NCBI GenBank assembly: GCA_934177025.1
Contig: CAKPPA010000044.1
Coordinates: forward strand, 1-8,039
DNA from: an uncultured Clostridia bacterium
GTDB lineage: Bacteria > Bacillota > Clostridia > Christensenellales > CAG-314
DNA: 8,039 nt
Reading direction: 5' to 3'
The position numbers were made by a program, and so were the translations under genes. Below are positions 1-5,445 of the stretch, piece by piece. Each line of letters starts with the position of its first letter. Within the stretch, counting starts at the first letter, position 1. Under the pieces are notes generated by a model, which worked only from the letters and a program-made list of their open reading frames with translations, was not told where the DNA came from and did not search any database.

Positions 1-16
1 AGGATGCACCCAATGC

Positions 17-80
17 GGTGTATTTTTTTTGTCCTGTTTTACAAAACTTTACCGTACACTTTTTGGGTGTACTTTTTTTT
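17..80 (+). repeat. Diverged repeat unit with hairpin, copy 1
   Basis: A GGTGTA plus T-run (17-30) is followed by TTTTACAAAACTT (37-49), then ACCGTACAC and a T-rich loop. The same order recurs at 269-311. The GTACAC (54-59) and GTGTAC (67-72) arms form a 6-bp stem around TTTTTGG, followed by eight Ts, so the unit resembles a weak intrinsic terminator. This is seen directly; its function is inferred. Confidence 0.6.
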
Positions 81-167
81 ATTCCGCTACAACCGCAACG
101 TACTTTTTCATTAAACTTACACGGAAAGTGTTTTTGCGGAAGGTTTTTTCTTGTACAGGAATTTTAC
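54..167 (+). repeat. About 114-bp direct repeat, copy A1
   Basis: This segment recurs at 486-598 with about ten differences by eye, one of them a single-T indel, so about 90% identity. Shared blocks include ATTCCGCTACAACCGCAACG, ACGGAAAGTGTTTTTGCG and CTTGTACAGGAATTTTAC. The repeat begins with the GTACAC/GTGTAC hairpin and T-tract. On the minus strand both copies carry a short open frame that ends at the same stop position, but no convincing gene. It could be a decayed mobile repeat or a genome-wide intergenic repeat. Confidence 0.75.
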
Positions 168-181
168 CATACGTTCAAAGC

Positions 182-221
182 GGTGTACTTTTTTTATCTT
201 TTTTAGGGAAACGCAAGTACT
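182..221 (+). repeat. Short direct repeat B, copy 1
   Basis: GGTGTAC and a T-run lead to TTTAGGGAAACGCAAGTACT. The closely matching copy at 299-337 has TTTAGGGGAACGCAAGTACT. The GGTGTAC here looks like the right arm of a degenerate GTACAC/GTGTAC hairpin, because no intact left arm precedes it. Confidence 0.6.
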
Positions 222-268
222 TATTTTACGGCATCAGTTTTCGAGGAACGAAGTTTAGCAACAACCAT

Positions 269-311
269 TTTTACAAAACTTCGACCGTACACTTTTTTGG
301 TGTACTTTTTT
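269..311 (+). repeat. Diverged repeat unit with hairpin, copy 2
   Basis: TTTTACAAAACTT (269-281) and GACCGTACAC repeat the 37-59 segment. GTACAC (287-292) pairs with GTGTAC (300-305) around TTTTTTG and is followed by six Ts, giving a terminator-like hairpin. Confidence 0.6.
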
Positions 312-337
312 GTCCTTTTTAGGGGAACGCAAGTACT
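299..337 (+). repeat. Short direct repeat B, copy 2
   Basis: This is the partner of 182-221, sharing GGTGTAC, a T-run, TTTAGGG and AACGCAAGTACT. It overlaps the right arm of the 287-305 hairpin. A further AGTACT lies just downstream at 342-347. Confidence 0.6.
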
Positions 338-485
338 CATAAGTACTACTTTTAGGGGCAGCGGCTTTCAGGGAGGAAGTATTTCACCACAACAAACGGT
401 TTGTGAAAAAACGGACTTTTACTAAAAAACGATTTCCGCCTAAAAAGGGCTTCTTTCAAAAACGAGTTTTACTCGTAATTTATTA

Positions 486-598
486 GTACACCTTTTTGGT
501 GTACTTTTTTTATTCCGCTACAACCGCAACGAACTTTTCCGTTAAATCTATACGGAAAGTGTTTTTGCGAAAGGTTTTTTCTTGTACAGGAATTTTAC
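486..598 (+). repeat. About 113-bp direct repeat, copy A2
   Basis: This is the second copy of 54-167. Its hairpin is the best preserved of the set: GTACACC (486-492) pairs perfectly with GGTGTAC (498-504) around TTTTT, followed by seven Ts. The paired change that restores a seventh base pair suggests the hairpin itself matters. The later half (CGGAAAGTGTTTTTGCG to GAATTTTAC) is nearly unchanged from copy A1. Confidence 0.75.
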
Positions 599-896
599 TT
601 TGCACCTAGGAGGTTTTTTATTTTTGGCACAAACGGAATTTCCTTGTGTCAGGAATGACCGACGAAAAAACAGGTTGGTTTTTCCTTTGTAACTCCTTCC
701 GTTTTTTTGAGGTAAAAAGTTTTTTGAACATTTTGTGAGGAGAAAACACCGCAAAAAAATCGGTCTTATGCTGTTTTTTCGGCCTTGTTTTTGCCAAAAT
801 TTTCAATTCCGCCCCAAAATGCGATTCACTCGCTTGAAACGGGGCAAAATTTTCCGTTTTTCGACGGGGTAAAATTAAAATAATCGTGTAAAACAG
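599..896. other. T-rich noncoding stretch before the first gene
   Basis: I see no supported gene in this stretch. Minus-strand open frames at 548-754 and 618-806 are lysine/phenylalanine-rich low-complexity translations of T-runs and lack any recognisable motif. CAAAATTTT occurs twice (795-803, 845-853), and there is one inverted repeat at 811-845. The promoter of the next gene begins at 897. Confidence 0.6.
811..845. repeat. Nested inverted repeat
   Basis: GCCCC (811-815) is complementary to GGGGC (841-845). Inside, GCGA (821-824) pairs with TCGC (830-833) around TTCAC. Neither strand shows a clear T-tract directly after the outer arm, so a terminator role is doubtful. Confidence 0.3.
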
Positions 897-925
897 TTTA
901 CATCTTTAGGAATTGAATATATAAT
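897..925 (+). promoter_or_regulatory. Sigma-A promoter for the acidic zinc-ribbon gene
   Basis: TTTACA (897-902) and a perfect TATAAT (920-925) are separated by exactly 17 bases. The expected start of transcription is near 932, giving a leader of about 30 nt. This is the closest match to a housekeeping promoter upstream of the gene at 962. Confidence 0.8.
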
Positions 926-961
926 AAGCAAGCATTTCAATAGGAGAACAAGGTATTTTTT

Positions 962-1429
962 ATGGCGAAAATCCAATATATCAAATGTCCGCGCTGTGAA
1001 TTGAATTATATCGACTCCAGACAGGAAATCTGCGACGTATGCAAGGAAGAACTGGGTCAGCCTATCAACGCTCCTGCGGAGGAGGAAGAGGAAGAAAGGG
1101 AGCTGTGCCCGATCTGCAAAACGAACTACATGAACTTCGGCGAAGAAATGTGCGAACAGTGCGCAATGGAACGCAACGAAGGCACGTCGGAGGACGATGG
1201 TTGGCGCGAGTATTTGGACGACGAGCCGGAAGTGATGGACGAGGACGAAGCATTGCCGTTGGAGGAATTGCAGGAGGACGAGTTCAACGAATCGTTTGAC
1301 GACGAGGAGGATTTTTCGGAGGACGACGGCTTTGACGATTTCGACGACGAGGACGACGAAACGTTTGAGGAGGACGGCGAGTACGACGACGATTTCGACG
1401 ACGTGGACGACGAGGACGACGACGAATAA
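962..1429 (+). CDS. Twin zinc-ribbon protein with long acidic tail
   Basis: I do not recognise a named family; function unknown. The 155-residue product has two short cysteine clusters. The first is CPRC (9-12) with CDVC (24-27), the second CPIC (49-52) with CEQC (64-67), separated by a glutamate run (40-45). This is the arrangement of paired rubredoxin-like zinc ribbons. Residues from about 72 to 155 are almost entirely Asp/Glu, with few hydrophobics, and should be disordered and strongly negative. Such tails occur in proteins that mimic nucleic acid or bind basic partners, for example the RNA polymerase delta subunit, but that comparison is inference only. The ATG is preceded by AAGG (950-953, 8-nt spacing) and a stronger AGGAG further off (942-946). 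The GAC/GAG-rich tail creates a long valine-rich antisense open frame that is not a gene. The gene has its own sigma-A promoter and terminator and sits just before a Veg-family gene. Confidence 0.8.
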   Translation: MAKIQYIKCPRCELNYIDSRQEICDVCKEELGQPINAPAEEEEEERELCPICKTNYMNFGEEMCEQCAMERNEGTSEDDGWREYLDDEPEVMDEDEALPLEELQEDEFNESFDDEEDFSEDDGFDDFDDEDDETFEEDGEYDDDFDDVDDEDDDE

Positions 1430-1440
1430 CGGACTACAAC

Positions 1441-1473
1441 AAGCGGGTAGAAAATCTACCCGTTTATTTTTTT
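1441..1473 (+). terminator. Intrinsic terminator after the acidic zinc-ribbon gene
   Basis: CGGGTAGA (1444-1451) pairs with TCTACCCG (1455-1462) around AAA, extended by flanking A-T pairs and one G-T. It is followed by TTTATTTTTTT (1463-1473). This is a classic rho-independent terminator 11 bases after the stop codon. Confidence 0.9.
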
Positions 1474-1505
1474 GCAGTTTGGGGATACTTCGCTTGAGGT
1501 GAAGC

Positions 1506-1745
1506 ATGAAAAAAGCAGTGGTCGGAATTTCGGAAATCAAAGGGGAAGTGTGCCGGTTGCGCGGAAAGGACGTGCGCGTGCGCTACAACAAGGGGCGAAA
1601 CCGCATTGTGTACTACGACGGGCGAATCGAGGAAGTTTATCCGGCGGTGTTCGTCATTCGCATTTTTAACGAATTGTTCGACAAACTTACCTGTTCGTAT
1701 CAGGACGTGCTTTGCGGGGACGTCAAATTTAAAGTCCGCAATTAA
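1506..1745 (+). CDS. veg: Veg family protein
   Basis: The 79-residue product matches the Veg family of Gram-positive bacteria (Bacillus subtilis Veg is 86 residues). The diagnostic stretch is GRIEEVYPAVFVIRI (35-49) followed by LTCSYQDVLCGDVKFKV, which parallels the Bacillus pattern of E-T-YPSVFVIQ, then SYSYADIL and VELTF. The N-terminal ISEIKGEV with a basic GKDVRVRYNKGRNR segment also fits. Veg is a small cytosolic protein linked in B. subtilis to biofilm-gene control and early spore outgrowth; its molecular activity is unsettled. The start has GAGGTG (1496-1501) only 4 bases upstream, a tight but usable spacing. In B. subtilis veg lies next to ispE with one small gene between, and here a spore-coat gene fills that slot. 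Only 32 bases separate the preceding terminator from the ATG, so no convincing private promoter is visible. Confidence 0.87.
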   Translation: MKKAVVGISEIKGEVCRLRGKDVRVRYNKGRNRIVYYDGRIEEVYPAVFVIRIFNELFDKLTCSYQDVLCGDVKFKVRN

Positions 1746-1746
1746 T

Positions 1747-1776
1747 GGAATAATTTTTTGCCGCACGGCATAGGAT
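1747..1776 (+). promoter_or_regulatory. Possible sigma-E promoter for the SipL-like gene
   Basis: GAATAATT (1748-1755) resembles the ATA-containing -35 of sigma-E. CATAGGAT (1769-1776) matches 6 of 8 bases of the CATACAAT-type -10, with a 13-base spacer. SipL of Clostridioides difficile is made under sigma-E, which fits, but the match is imperfect and could be chance in AT-rich DNA. Confidence 0.35.
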
Positions 1777-1811
1777 AAACTGTCAATCGGAAAAATTTTA
1801 GGGGGCAGTTT

Positions 1812-3317
1812 ATGATAAAACCTATTTTTAACAACGTAAAGGCGGATTGCAAAAAGTTTTTGGACAAAACGCAAGTAATTTTGCAAACCAAATTGTCGCT
1901 CAAGGACAAGGAAATCAAAAAGGTGTTAAGCACCGCTTGCGAAGCGGACATCACTTCCTGCGAATGCCTGAACGGCAGTGCGGTGTTTTTGGGTAGGGCA
2001 AATTTTAAAATGCTGGCGGAAAACAGCGAAAGTAAGTTAGAAAGCCTCAACTACAATGCGGATTTTTCCGACAAATTCGAAAACGCTGCCGTAACGCCGT
2101 CCGCAAAACTGACCTTTTCGGCGGAAGTTATCGACGTGGAAATCGAGGAAGTGCGCGGTTCGGACGTTTCGGTCAATGCGGTGTTCGAAATTACGGTGTA
2201 TCAAACGGAGGAAACGGAACTTTCCTGCCTTGTGGGCGGCGAATCGTTTTTCACGCGCACCAACGAGGTGCAAACGGCGTGCGTGGTGTCCCGTTTTCAG
2301 GCGGAGTTTGAAAACGTTTACGAAGGGAATTTTAAATCCGACGCAGGCAAAGTCCTTATGGCGGAAAGTTGCGTCGACGTGCAAAGCATCACGCCGCAGT
2401 TCGACAGCGTTCTACTCGAAGGCTCCACGTTTACCTATTTAACCACTTGCGACGACGAAAACGGCGTGTTTACGGAAATTTACGAAATTCCGTTTAAGGA
2501 GGAAGTGGAGGCAAAAGGCGTCACGCCCGAATCCGCCGTGCAGGGAAGCGCAAAAGCCAAAAGCACGAAAGTGCGGTTGAATTTTGAGGAAAACAACACC
2601 ATCGGCATTTTAGTTTCCGTTCGCGTGGACGGGACGGCGGTTGCAAAGCGCACGTGTTCCTGCGTTAACGACGCCTACAGTCTTGCAAACGAACTGAATT
2701 TTTCCGGACAAAGTTTGGAAAGCACTTTTGTTACGGGGCACGCCACGGCGGCGGCAAAAATGAACGGATCGGTAACGATTGCGGAGGATTTTTTGCCGAG
2801 CGAACGCAAACTTCACGTGGTCAACCCAAAAGTCGTCATCGTAAACGCAAAACCTTACGACGGCAAGGTGGAGGCGGAAGGGATTTTTACCGGCAGTGCC
2901 GTTTACAAACTGGGCGAAGCACTGACTTCCGTGTTTTTGGAAATTCCGTTTACCGAAGTTTTGACGGCGGAAAGCGTTGTGCCGAACAGCATTTGTGCGG
3001 TGCATGCCGTGGTAAGCGACGTCAATTGCGAAAAAAGCAACAACGGCACCATCGAAGTGGATGCGGCCTTGCGGTTTTCGGTGGACGTGTCGGAAAACTC
3101 GGTGGATTTTGTGCTGACGGAAATCGAGGAAGGGGAGCCGAAAGCGGAAAACAAAACGGCAATCGAAGTTTTTGTCGGGCGAAAGGACGCAACGCTTTGG
3201 GACGTTTCCAAAAATTTAAACCTGTCGGAGGCGGAAATTTTGGCATACAACCCCGATTTGGAAACGCCGTTACGCGGCGGCGAAAAAATCGTGGTGTATC
3301 GCCGTGCGAAAATCTGA
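1812..3317 (+). CDS. sipL: SipL/SpoVID-like spore coat morphogenetic protein (SPOCS repeats + LysM)
   Basis: The 501-residue product has the domain order of SipL, the clostridial counterpart of SpoVID. Three SPOCS (DUF3794) beta-rich repeats can be made out at roughly 25-145, 165-290 and 325-435. They are recognisable from repeated segments such as ILQTKLSLKDKEIKKVLS, FTEIYEIPFKEEVEAKGVTPES and VFLEIPFTEVLTAESVVPNS. A LysM domain occupies about 450-498 (VFVGRKDATLWDVSKNLNLS through NPDL and GGEKIVVY). In C. difficile, SipL works in the mother cell, where its LysM domain binds SpoIVA and ties the coat to the forespore surface. There is no signal peptide, as expected. AGGGGG (1800-1805) lies 6 bases before the ATG. 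The gene sits between veg and ispE, a recurrent clostridial neighbourhood. The symbol is assigned by architecture and context; another SPOCS-LysM paralogue is possible. Confidence 0.82.
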   Translation: MIKPIFNNVKADCKKFLDKTQVILQTKLSLKDKEIKKVLSTACEADITSCECLNGSAVFLGRANFKMLAENSESKLESLNYNADFSDKFENAAVTPSAKLTFSAEVIDVEIEEVRGSDVSVNAVFEITVYQTEETELSCLVGGESFFTRTNEVQTACVVSRFQAEFENVYEGNFKSDAGKVLMAESCVDVQSITPQFDSVLLEGSTFTYLTTCDDENGVFTEIYEIPFKEEVEAKGVTPESAVQGSAKAKSTKVRLNFEENNTIGILVSVRVDGTAVAKRTCSCVNDAYSLANELNFSGQSLESTFVTGHATAAAKMNGSVTIAEDFLPSERKLHVVNPKVVIVNAKPYDGKVEAEGIFTGSAVYKLGEALTSVFLEIPFTEVLTAESVVPNSICAVHAVVSDVNCEKSNNGTIEVDAALRFSVDVSENSVDFVLTEIEEGEPKAENKTAIEVFVGRKDATLWDVSKNLNLSEAEILAYNPDLETPLRGGEKIVVYRRAKI

Positions 3318-3357
3318 AAGGAAAAAGCCTTCTTTTCGGAATTAAAAAACACAAAAC

Positions 3358-3386
3358 TTGATTCTTTTGCGGAAATAAGGTATTAT
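3358..3386 (+). promoter_or_regulatory. Candidate sigma-A promoter for ispE
   Basis: TTGATT (3358-3363) and TATTAT (3381-3386) are separated by 17 bases. Transcription would start near 3393, inside the loop of the overlapping terminator hairpin, giving a leader of about 31 nt. An upstream in-frame ATG at 3385 lies within the -10 itself, so it cannot be the start on this transcript. Confidence 0.6.
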
Positions 3387-3415
3387 GAATGCGTTCGTAA
3401 TATCTTATTTTTTTT
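3373..3415 (+). terminator. Long terminator hairpin between sipL and ispE
   Basis: Bases 3373-3389 pair with 3394-3410 to give a 17-bp stem (two G-T pairs) closed by the tetraloop TGCG, and the T-run extends to 3415. Transcripts arriving from sipL should stop here. The ispE Shine-Dalgarno GGAG (3416-3419) follows directly. The left arm overlaps the candidate ispE -10. Confidence 0.82.
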
Positions 3416-3423
3416 GGAGTATC

Positions 3424-4293
3424 ATGCAGGACGTTCGCCTAAAAGTAAATGCAAAAATTAATTTTTCCCTTCACGTCGGGGCAAGGGAGGAAACGTATCA
3501 CCCGATTCAAAGCGTTGTCGGCAGCGTAAACATCGGGGACGTGGTGTGCGTTTCGCCTCGGTACGACAAGGGCGTTTTCGTGCGGATGAACGCACACAAA
3601 GTGACGGAAAAAAACACGGCGTTGCGCGCGGCAAAAGCCGTCGTGCGTAAGTACGGCGTTACGGGGGCGGACATTTACTTGCACAAAACCATTCCGTTTA
3701 TGGGGGGCATGGGCGGTTCCTCGGCGGATTGCGCCGGCGTGTTAAGGGCAATGGCGGAAGCGTACCGCATTCCGATGGATGCGGAGTACCTTGCTATCGG
3801 GGACGAAATCGGTAAGGACGTGCGCTACATGCTTACGGGCGGTTATGCGGAATTAAGCGGTTACGGCAGCACGGTAACGCCGTTTGTCGGCAAGCCGTTG
3901 GATTTGGTGATGATAAAACCGCGCGGGGGGCTTTCCGCCGCACGCGTGTACGAAAAGTTCGACGAAGCCCCCGTTCGGACGGAAAATCGAAACGAATTGC
4001 TAAAGGAAGGCATTCGTGAGGGGAACGTCGACAAAATCGCCCTCGGCATCGAAAACGGTTTGCAACCGGCGGCGTTTTGTTTAATGCCGCAGTTACAGGA
4101 ACTTATGACTTTTTTGAAAACAACCTTCCCCGAAAAAGCGTGGATGACGGGTAGCGGCAGTTGTTTGTTTTTGCTGTGCGCCTCTGCGGAGCGGGCAAAA
4201 GAAGTGACGGAAGCATTGCGGCAAAAAAACATTTATGCGAAATACTGCAAAACGCGTCCGCACGGAATCGAGCGAATGGATAAAAAAAGTTGA
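3424..4293 (+). CDS. ispE: 4-diphosphocytidyl-2-C-methyl-D-erythritol kinase
   Basis: This cytosolic GHMP kinase phosphorylates CDP-methylerythritol at the 2-hydroxyl using ATP, in the non-mevalonate (MEP) isoprenoid pathway. The ATG at 3424 gives 289 residues, the usual IspE length, and begins MQDVRLKVNAKINFSLHV, aligning with the family's PAKIN start; GGAG lies at 3416-3419. Numbered from there, Lys11 (AKIN) and YH (25-26) are in the expected substrate region. The glycine-rich ATP loop is PFMGGMGGSSADCAG (91-105), the catalytic Asp is Asp132 in GKDVRYMLTGG, and the third GHMP motif is MTGSGSCLFLL (241-251). Two departures are visible: Asn replaces the usual Pro before AKIN, and GKDVRY replaces the usual G-A/S-DVPF. 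All catalytic residues remain. The longer start at 3385 would add 13 residues with no family counterpart. ispE between veg and spoIIR is a familiar spore-former context. Confidence 0.93.
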   Translation: MQDVRLKVNAKINFSLHVGAREETYHPIQSVVGSVNIGDVVCVSPRYDKGVFVRMNAHKVTEKNTALRAAKAVVRKYGVTGADIYLHKTIPFMGGMGGSSADCAGVLRAMAEAYRIPMDAEYLAIGDEIGKDVRYMLTGGYAELSGYGSTVTPFVGKPLDLVMIKPRGGLSAARVYEKFDEAPVRTENRNELLKEGIREGNVDKIALGIENGLQPAAFCLMPQLQELMTFLKTTFPEKAWMTGSGSCLFLLCASAERAKEVTEALRQKNIYAKYCKTRPHGIERMDKKS

Positions 4294-4318
4294 CAGGGAA
4301 AGGAATCTTTTTTACAAT
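4290..4318 (+). promoter_or_regulatory. Sigma-A promoter for the antiporter leader
   Basis: A perfect TTGACA (4290-4295) overlaps the ispE stop codon. TACAAT (4313-4318) follows after exactly 17 bases. The predicted start is near 4325, directly before the first base of the riboswitch P1 stem at 4326, which strongly supports a dedicated structured leader. Confidence 0.85.
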
Positions 4319-4325
4319 ATTTTTT

Positions 4326-4406
4326 GTAAAAGGGAAGTAGTTGGCGTAAATGCCGCACGTTCGCTGCGTGTAATGTCGAGCGTGCATAAAATAACGAGAC
4401 TTTTAC
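4326..4406 (+). promoter_or_regulatory. Probable yybP-ykoY (Mn2+) riboswitch aptamer
   Basis: GTAAAAG (4326-4332) pairs perfectly with CTTTTAC (4400-4406) to form P1. Next to P1 are GGGAAGTAG (4332-4340), one base from the yybP-ykoY GGGGAGUAG signature, and CGAGAC (4395-4400), close to the 3' GC(A/G)AGAC signature. Between them are a small GGCG/TGCC hairpin (4343-4354) and a second arm, GCACG (4355-4359) with CGTGC (4381-4385), followed by CATA (4385-4388). That gives the two-arm layout of this class. Known members sense Mn2+ and switch on export genes. The aptamer is shorter than usual (about 81 nt) and was identified by eye only, so another class or a divergent variant is possible. Confidence 0.6.
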
Positions 4407-4428
4407 CACAGTTGTAAAAGTCTTTTTC
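4397..4428 (+). terminator. Riboswitch expression-platform terminator
   Basis: GACTTTTAC (4398-4406) pairs perfectly with GTAAAAGTC (4414-4422), with an extra A-T at 4397/4423, around CACAGTT. A T-tract (4423-4427) follows. The left arm is also the 3' strand of aptamer P1, so P1 and the terminator exclude each other. The 7-mer GTAAAAG occurs both as the P1 5' strand and in the terminator right arm. Ligand-stabilised P1 would prevent termination, giving an ON switch. Confidence 0.85.
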
Positions 4429-4449
4429 TTTTGGAGCGAATGAATTGTT

Positions 4450-5379
4450 ATGGATTACGTGTTGTTGCTTGTGGGGTTTGTGCTGTTAGTCAAAGGCGCG
4501 GATTTTTTTGTGGAAGGGAGTTCGTCCGTGGCGAAACTGTTAAAAGTGCCTTCCGTCGTCATCGGGCTTACCATTGTTGCCATGGGCACCAGTGCGCCGG
4601 AAGCGGCCGTCAGCATTGCCGCCGGCTTTCAGGGAAACAATGCCATCGCCATCAGTAACGTGATTGGCAGCAACATTTTTAATTTAATGGTGGTCGTCGG
4701 TTTTTGCGCCGCATTAAAAAAGTTCGAAACGGAAAGCGTCATTGTAAAAAGGGATTTTCCCGTAAACCTTGCGGCAACCGTGCTGGTGTTGGTGTTTATG
4801 CAGGACTTTTGCATTTCGCTGTGGGAGGGCGTTATGCTCCTACTGTGCTTGGCGGCGTATCTTACGGTTGTGGTGAAGGATGCGTTAAAAAACCGCGCAT
4901 TGGTAACGGCCGAGCAGGAGGAAATCAAAGTTCTTTCGCCGTTACGTAGCCTTTTGTTTATCGTGTTCGGGCTGGCAGCCGTTATTTTCGGCGGGGATCT
5001 CGTGGTAAACAAGGCAAGTGCCATTGCGTTAAGTTGGGGGCTGAGCCAAACCTTTATCGGACTGACGATTGTGGCAATGGGCACTTCCTTGCCGGAACTC
5101 GTGACTTCGCTGGTTGCGGCAAAAAAGGGGGACAGCGGCTTGGCGCTAGGCAACGTTGTCGGCTCCAACATTTTTAATTTGCTGTTTATTTTGGGCTTGT
5201 CGTCCACCTTGCACCCGATTGCGATTACCGCACTTTCGATGTTCGACATCGTCATCCTTTTGGGTTTTACAACGCTGGTGTTCGTGCGCTGTGTGTGGAA
5301 GAAAAACGTCAATCGGTTGTGGGGCATTTTGTTTTTGTGCTGTTATGCGGCGTACATGGTGTACATCGTGTTGCGCTAA
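4450..5379 (+). CDS. CaCA-family cation antiporter (YrbG-like)
   Basis: This 309-residue integral membrane protein belongs to the Ca2+/cation antiporter superfamily and should exchange a divalent cation for Na+ or H+ at the cell membrane. The two hallmark alpha repeats are clear. Repeat 1 has GLTIVAMGTSAPE (39-51) and SNVIGSNIFNL (69-79); repeat 2 has GLTIVAMGTSLPE (204-216) and GNVVGSNIFNL (234-244). The metal-binding Glu51 and Glu216 are kept. Hydrophobic segments fill the rest, consistent with about 10 membrane helices and the normal family length. A more polar loop near 145-170 separates the halves. The start is the only good in-frame ATG, since a TGA lies three codons upstream. GGAG (4433-4436) is 13 bases away, looser than usual. 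The gene follows its own promoter and probable Mn2+ riboswitch, so Mn2+ is the inferred substrate, although sequence alone would suggest Ca2+. No terminator is seen before spoIIR. Confidence 0.9.
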   Translation: MDYVLLLVGFVLLVKGADFFVEGSSSVAKLLKVPSVVIGLTIVAMGTSAPEAAVSIAAGFQGNNAIAISNVIGSNIFNLMVVVGFCAALKKFETESVIVKRDFPVNLAATVLVLVFMQDFCISLWEGVMLLLCLAAYLTVVVKDALKNRALVTAEQEEIKVLSPLRSLLFIVFGLAAVIFGGDLVVNKASAIALSWGLSQTFIGLTIVAMGTSLPELVTSLVAAKKGDSGLALGNVVGSNIFNLLFILGLSSTLHPIAITALSMFDIVILLGFTTLVFVRCVWKKNVNRLWGILFLCCYAAYMVYIVLR

Positions 5380-5392
5380 GTTTTTAAAACGC

Positions 5393-5422
5393 GTATAAAA
5401 TTCGTAACAAGCGGCAATAATT
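5393..5422 (+). promoter_or_regulatory. Forespore (sigma-F/sigma-G) promoter of spoIIR
   Basis: GTATA (5393-5397), a 15-base spacer and GGCAATAATT (5413-5422) match every specified base of the sigma-F type consensus (GYATA, 15, GGnnAnAnT). Transcription would begin near 5429, just before the Shine-Dalgarno. spoIIR is a classic sigma-F gene in B. subtilis, so position and identity agree. Confidence 0.82.
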
Positions 5423-5445
5423 CCTTCGTCACGGGAGGAATCGAA

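Noticed and set aside
18..322. Plus-strand open frames across the hairpin repeats
   Set aside because: Phe-rich translation of T-tracts through several hairpins; no motif, and the repeats are better explained as noncoding.
17..598. CRISPR array
   Set aside because: The repeats differ in length, spacing and sequence and carry terminator-like hairpins; there are no uniform repeat-spacer units and no cas genes.
548..806. Minus-strand small open frames in the T-rich leader region
   Set aside because: Low-complexity Lys/Phe-rich translation of T-runs partly covering repeat A2; no recognisable motif or good ribosome site. The frame end is shared with repeat A1, but that follows from the DNA repeat.
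1461..1500. Sigma-A promoter for veg using GATACT (1484-1489)
   Set aside because: The -10 match is weak and no -35 stands at 16-18 bases; not supported.
875..1540. Minus-strand 221-residue open frame antisense to the zinc-ribbon gene
   Set aside because: It is the complement of the GAC/GAG-rich acidic tail, which yields an artificial valine/leucine-rich translation; it has no sensible start signal and crosses the sigma-A promoter and terminator of the + strand gene.
3385..3423. Upstream ATG start for ispE
   Set aside because: It lies in the -10 and terminator stem and adds residues with no counterpart in IspE; the ATG at 3424 aligns with the family N-terminus.
4629..5327. Minus-strand 232-residue open frame
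   Set aside because: Shadow of the antiporter gene, whose alpha-repeat motifs make the + strand frame certain.
5420..5441. ATTCCT/AGGAAT inverted repeat hiding the spoIIR Shine-Dalgarno
   Set aside because: The left arm lies upstream of the predicted transcription start, so the hairpin would not be in the forespore mRNA; only a read-through transcript could form it.
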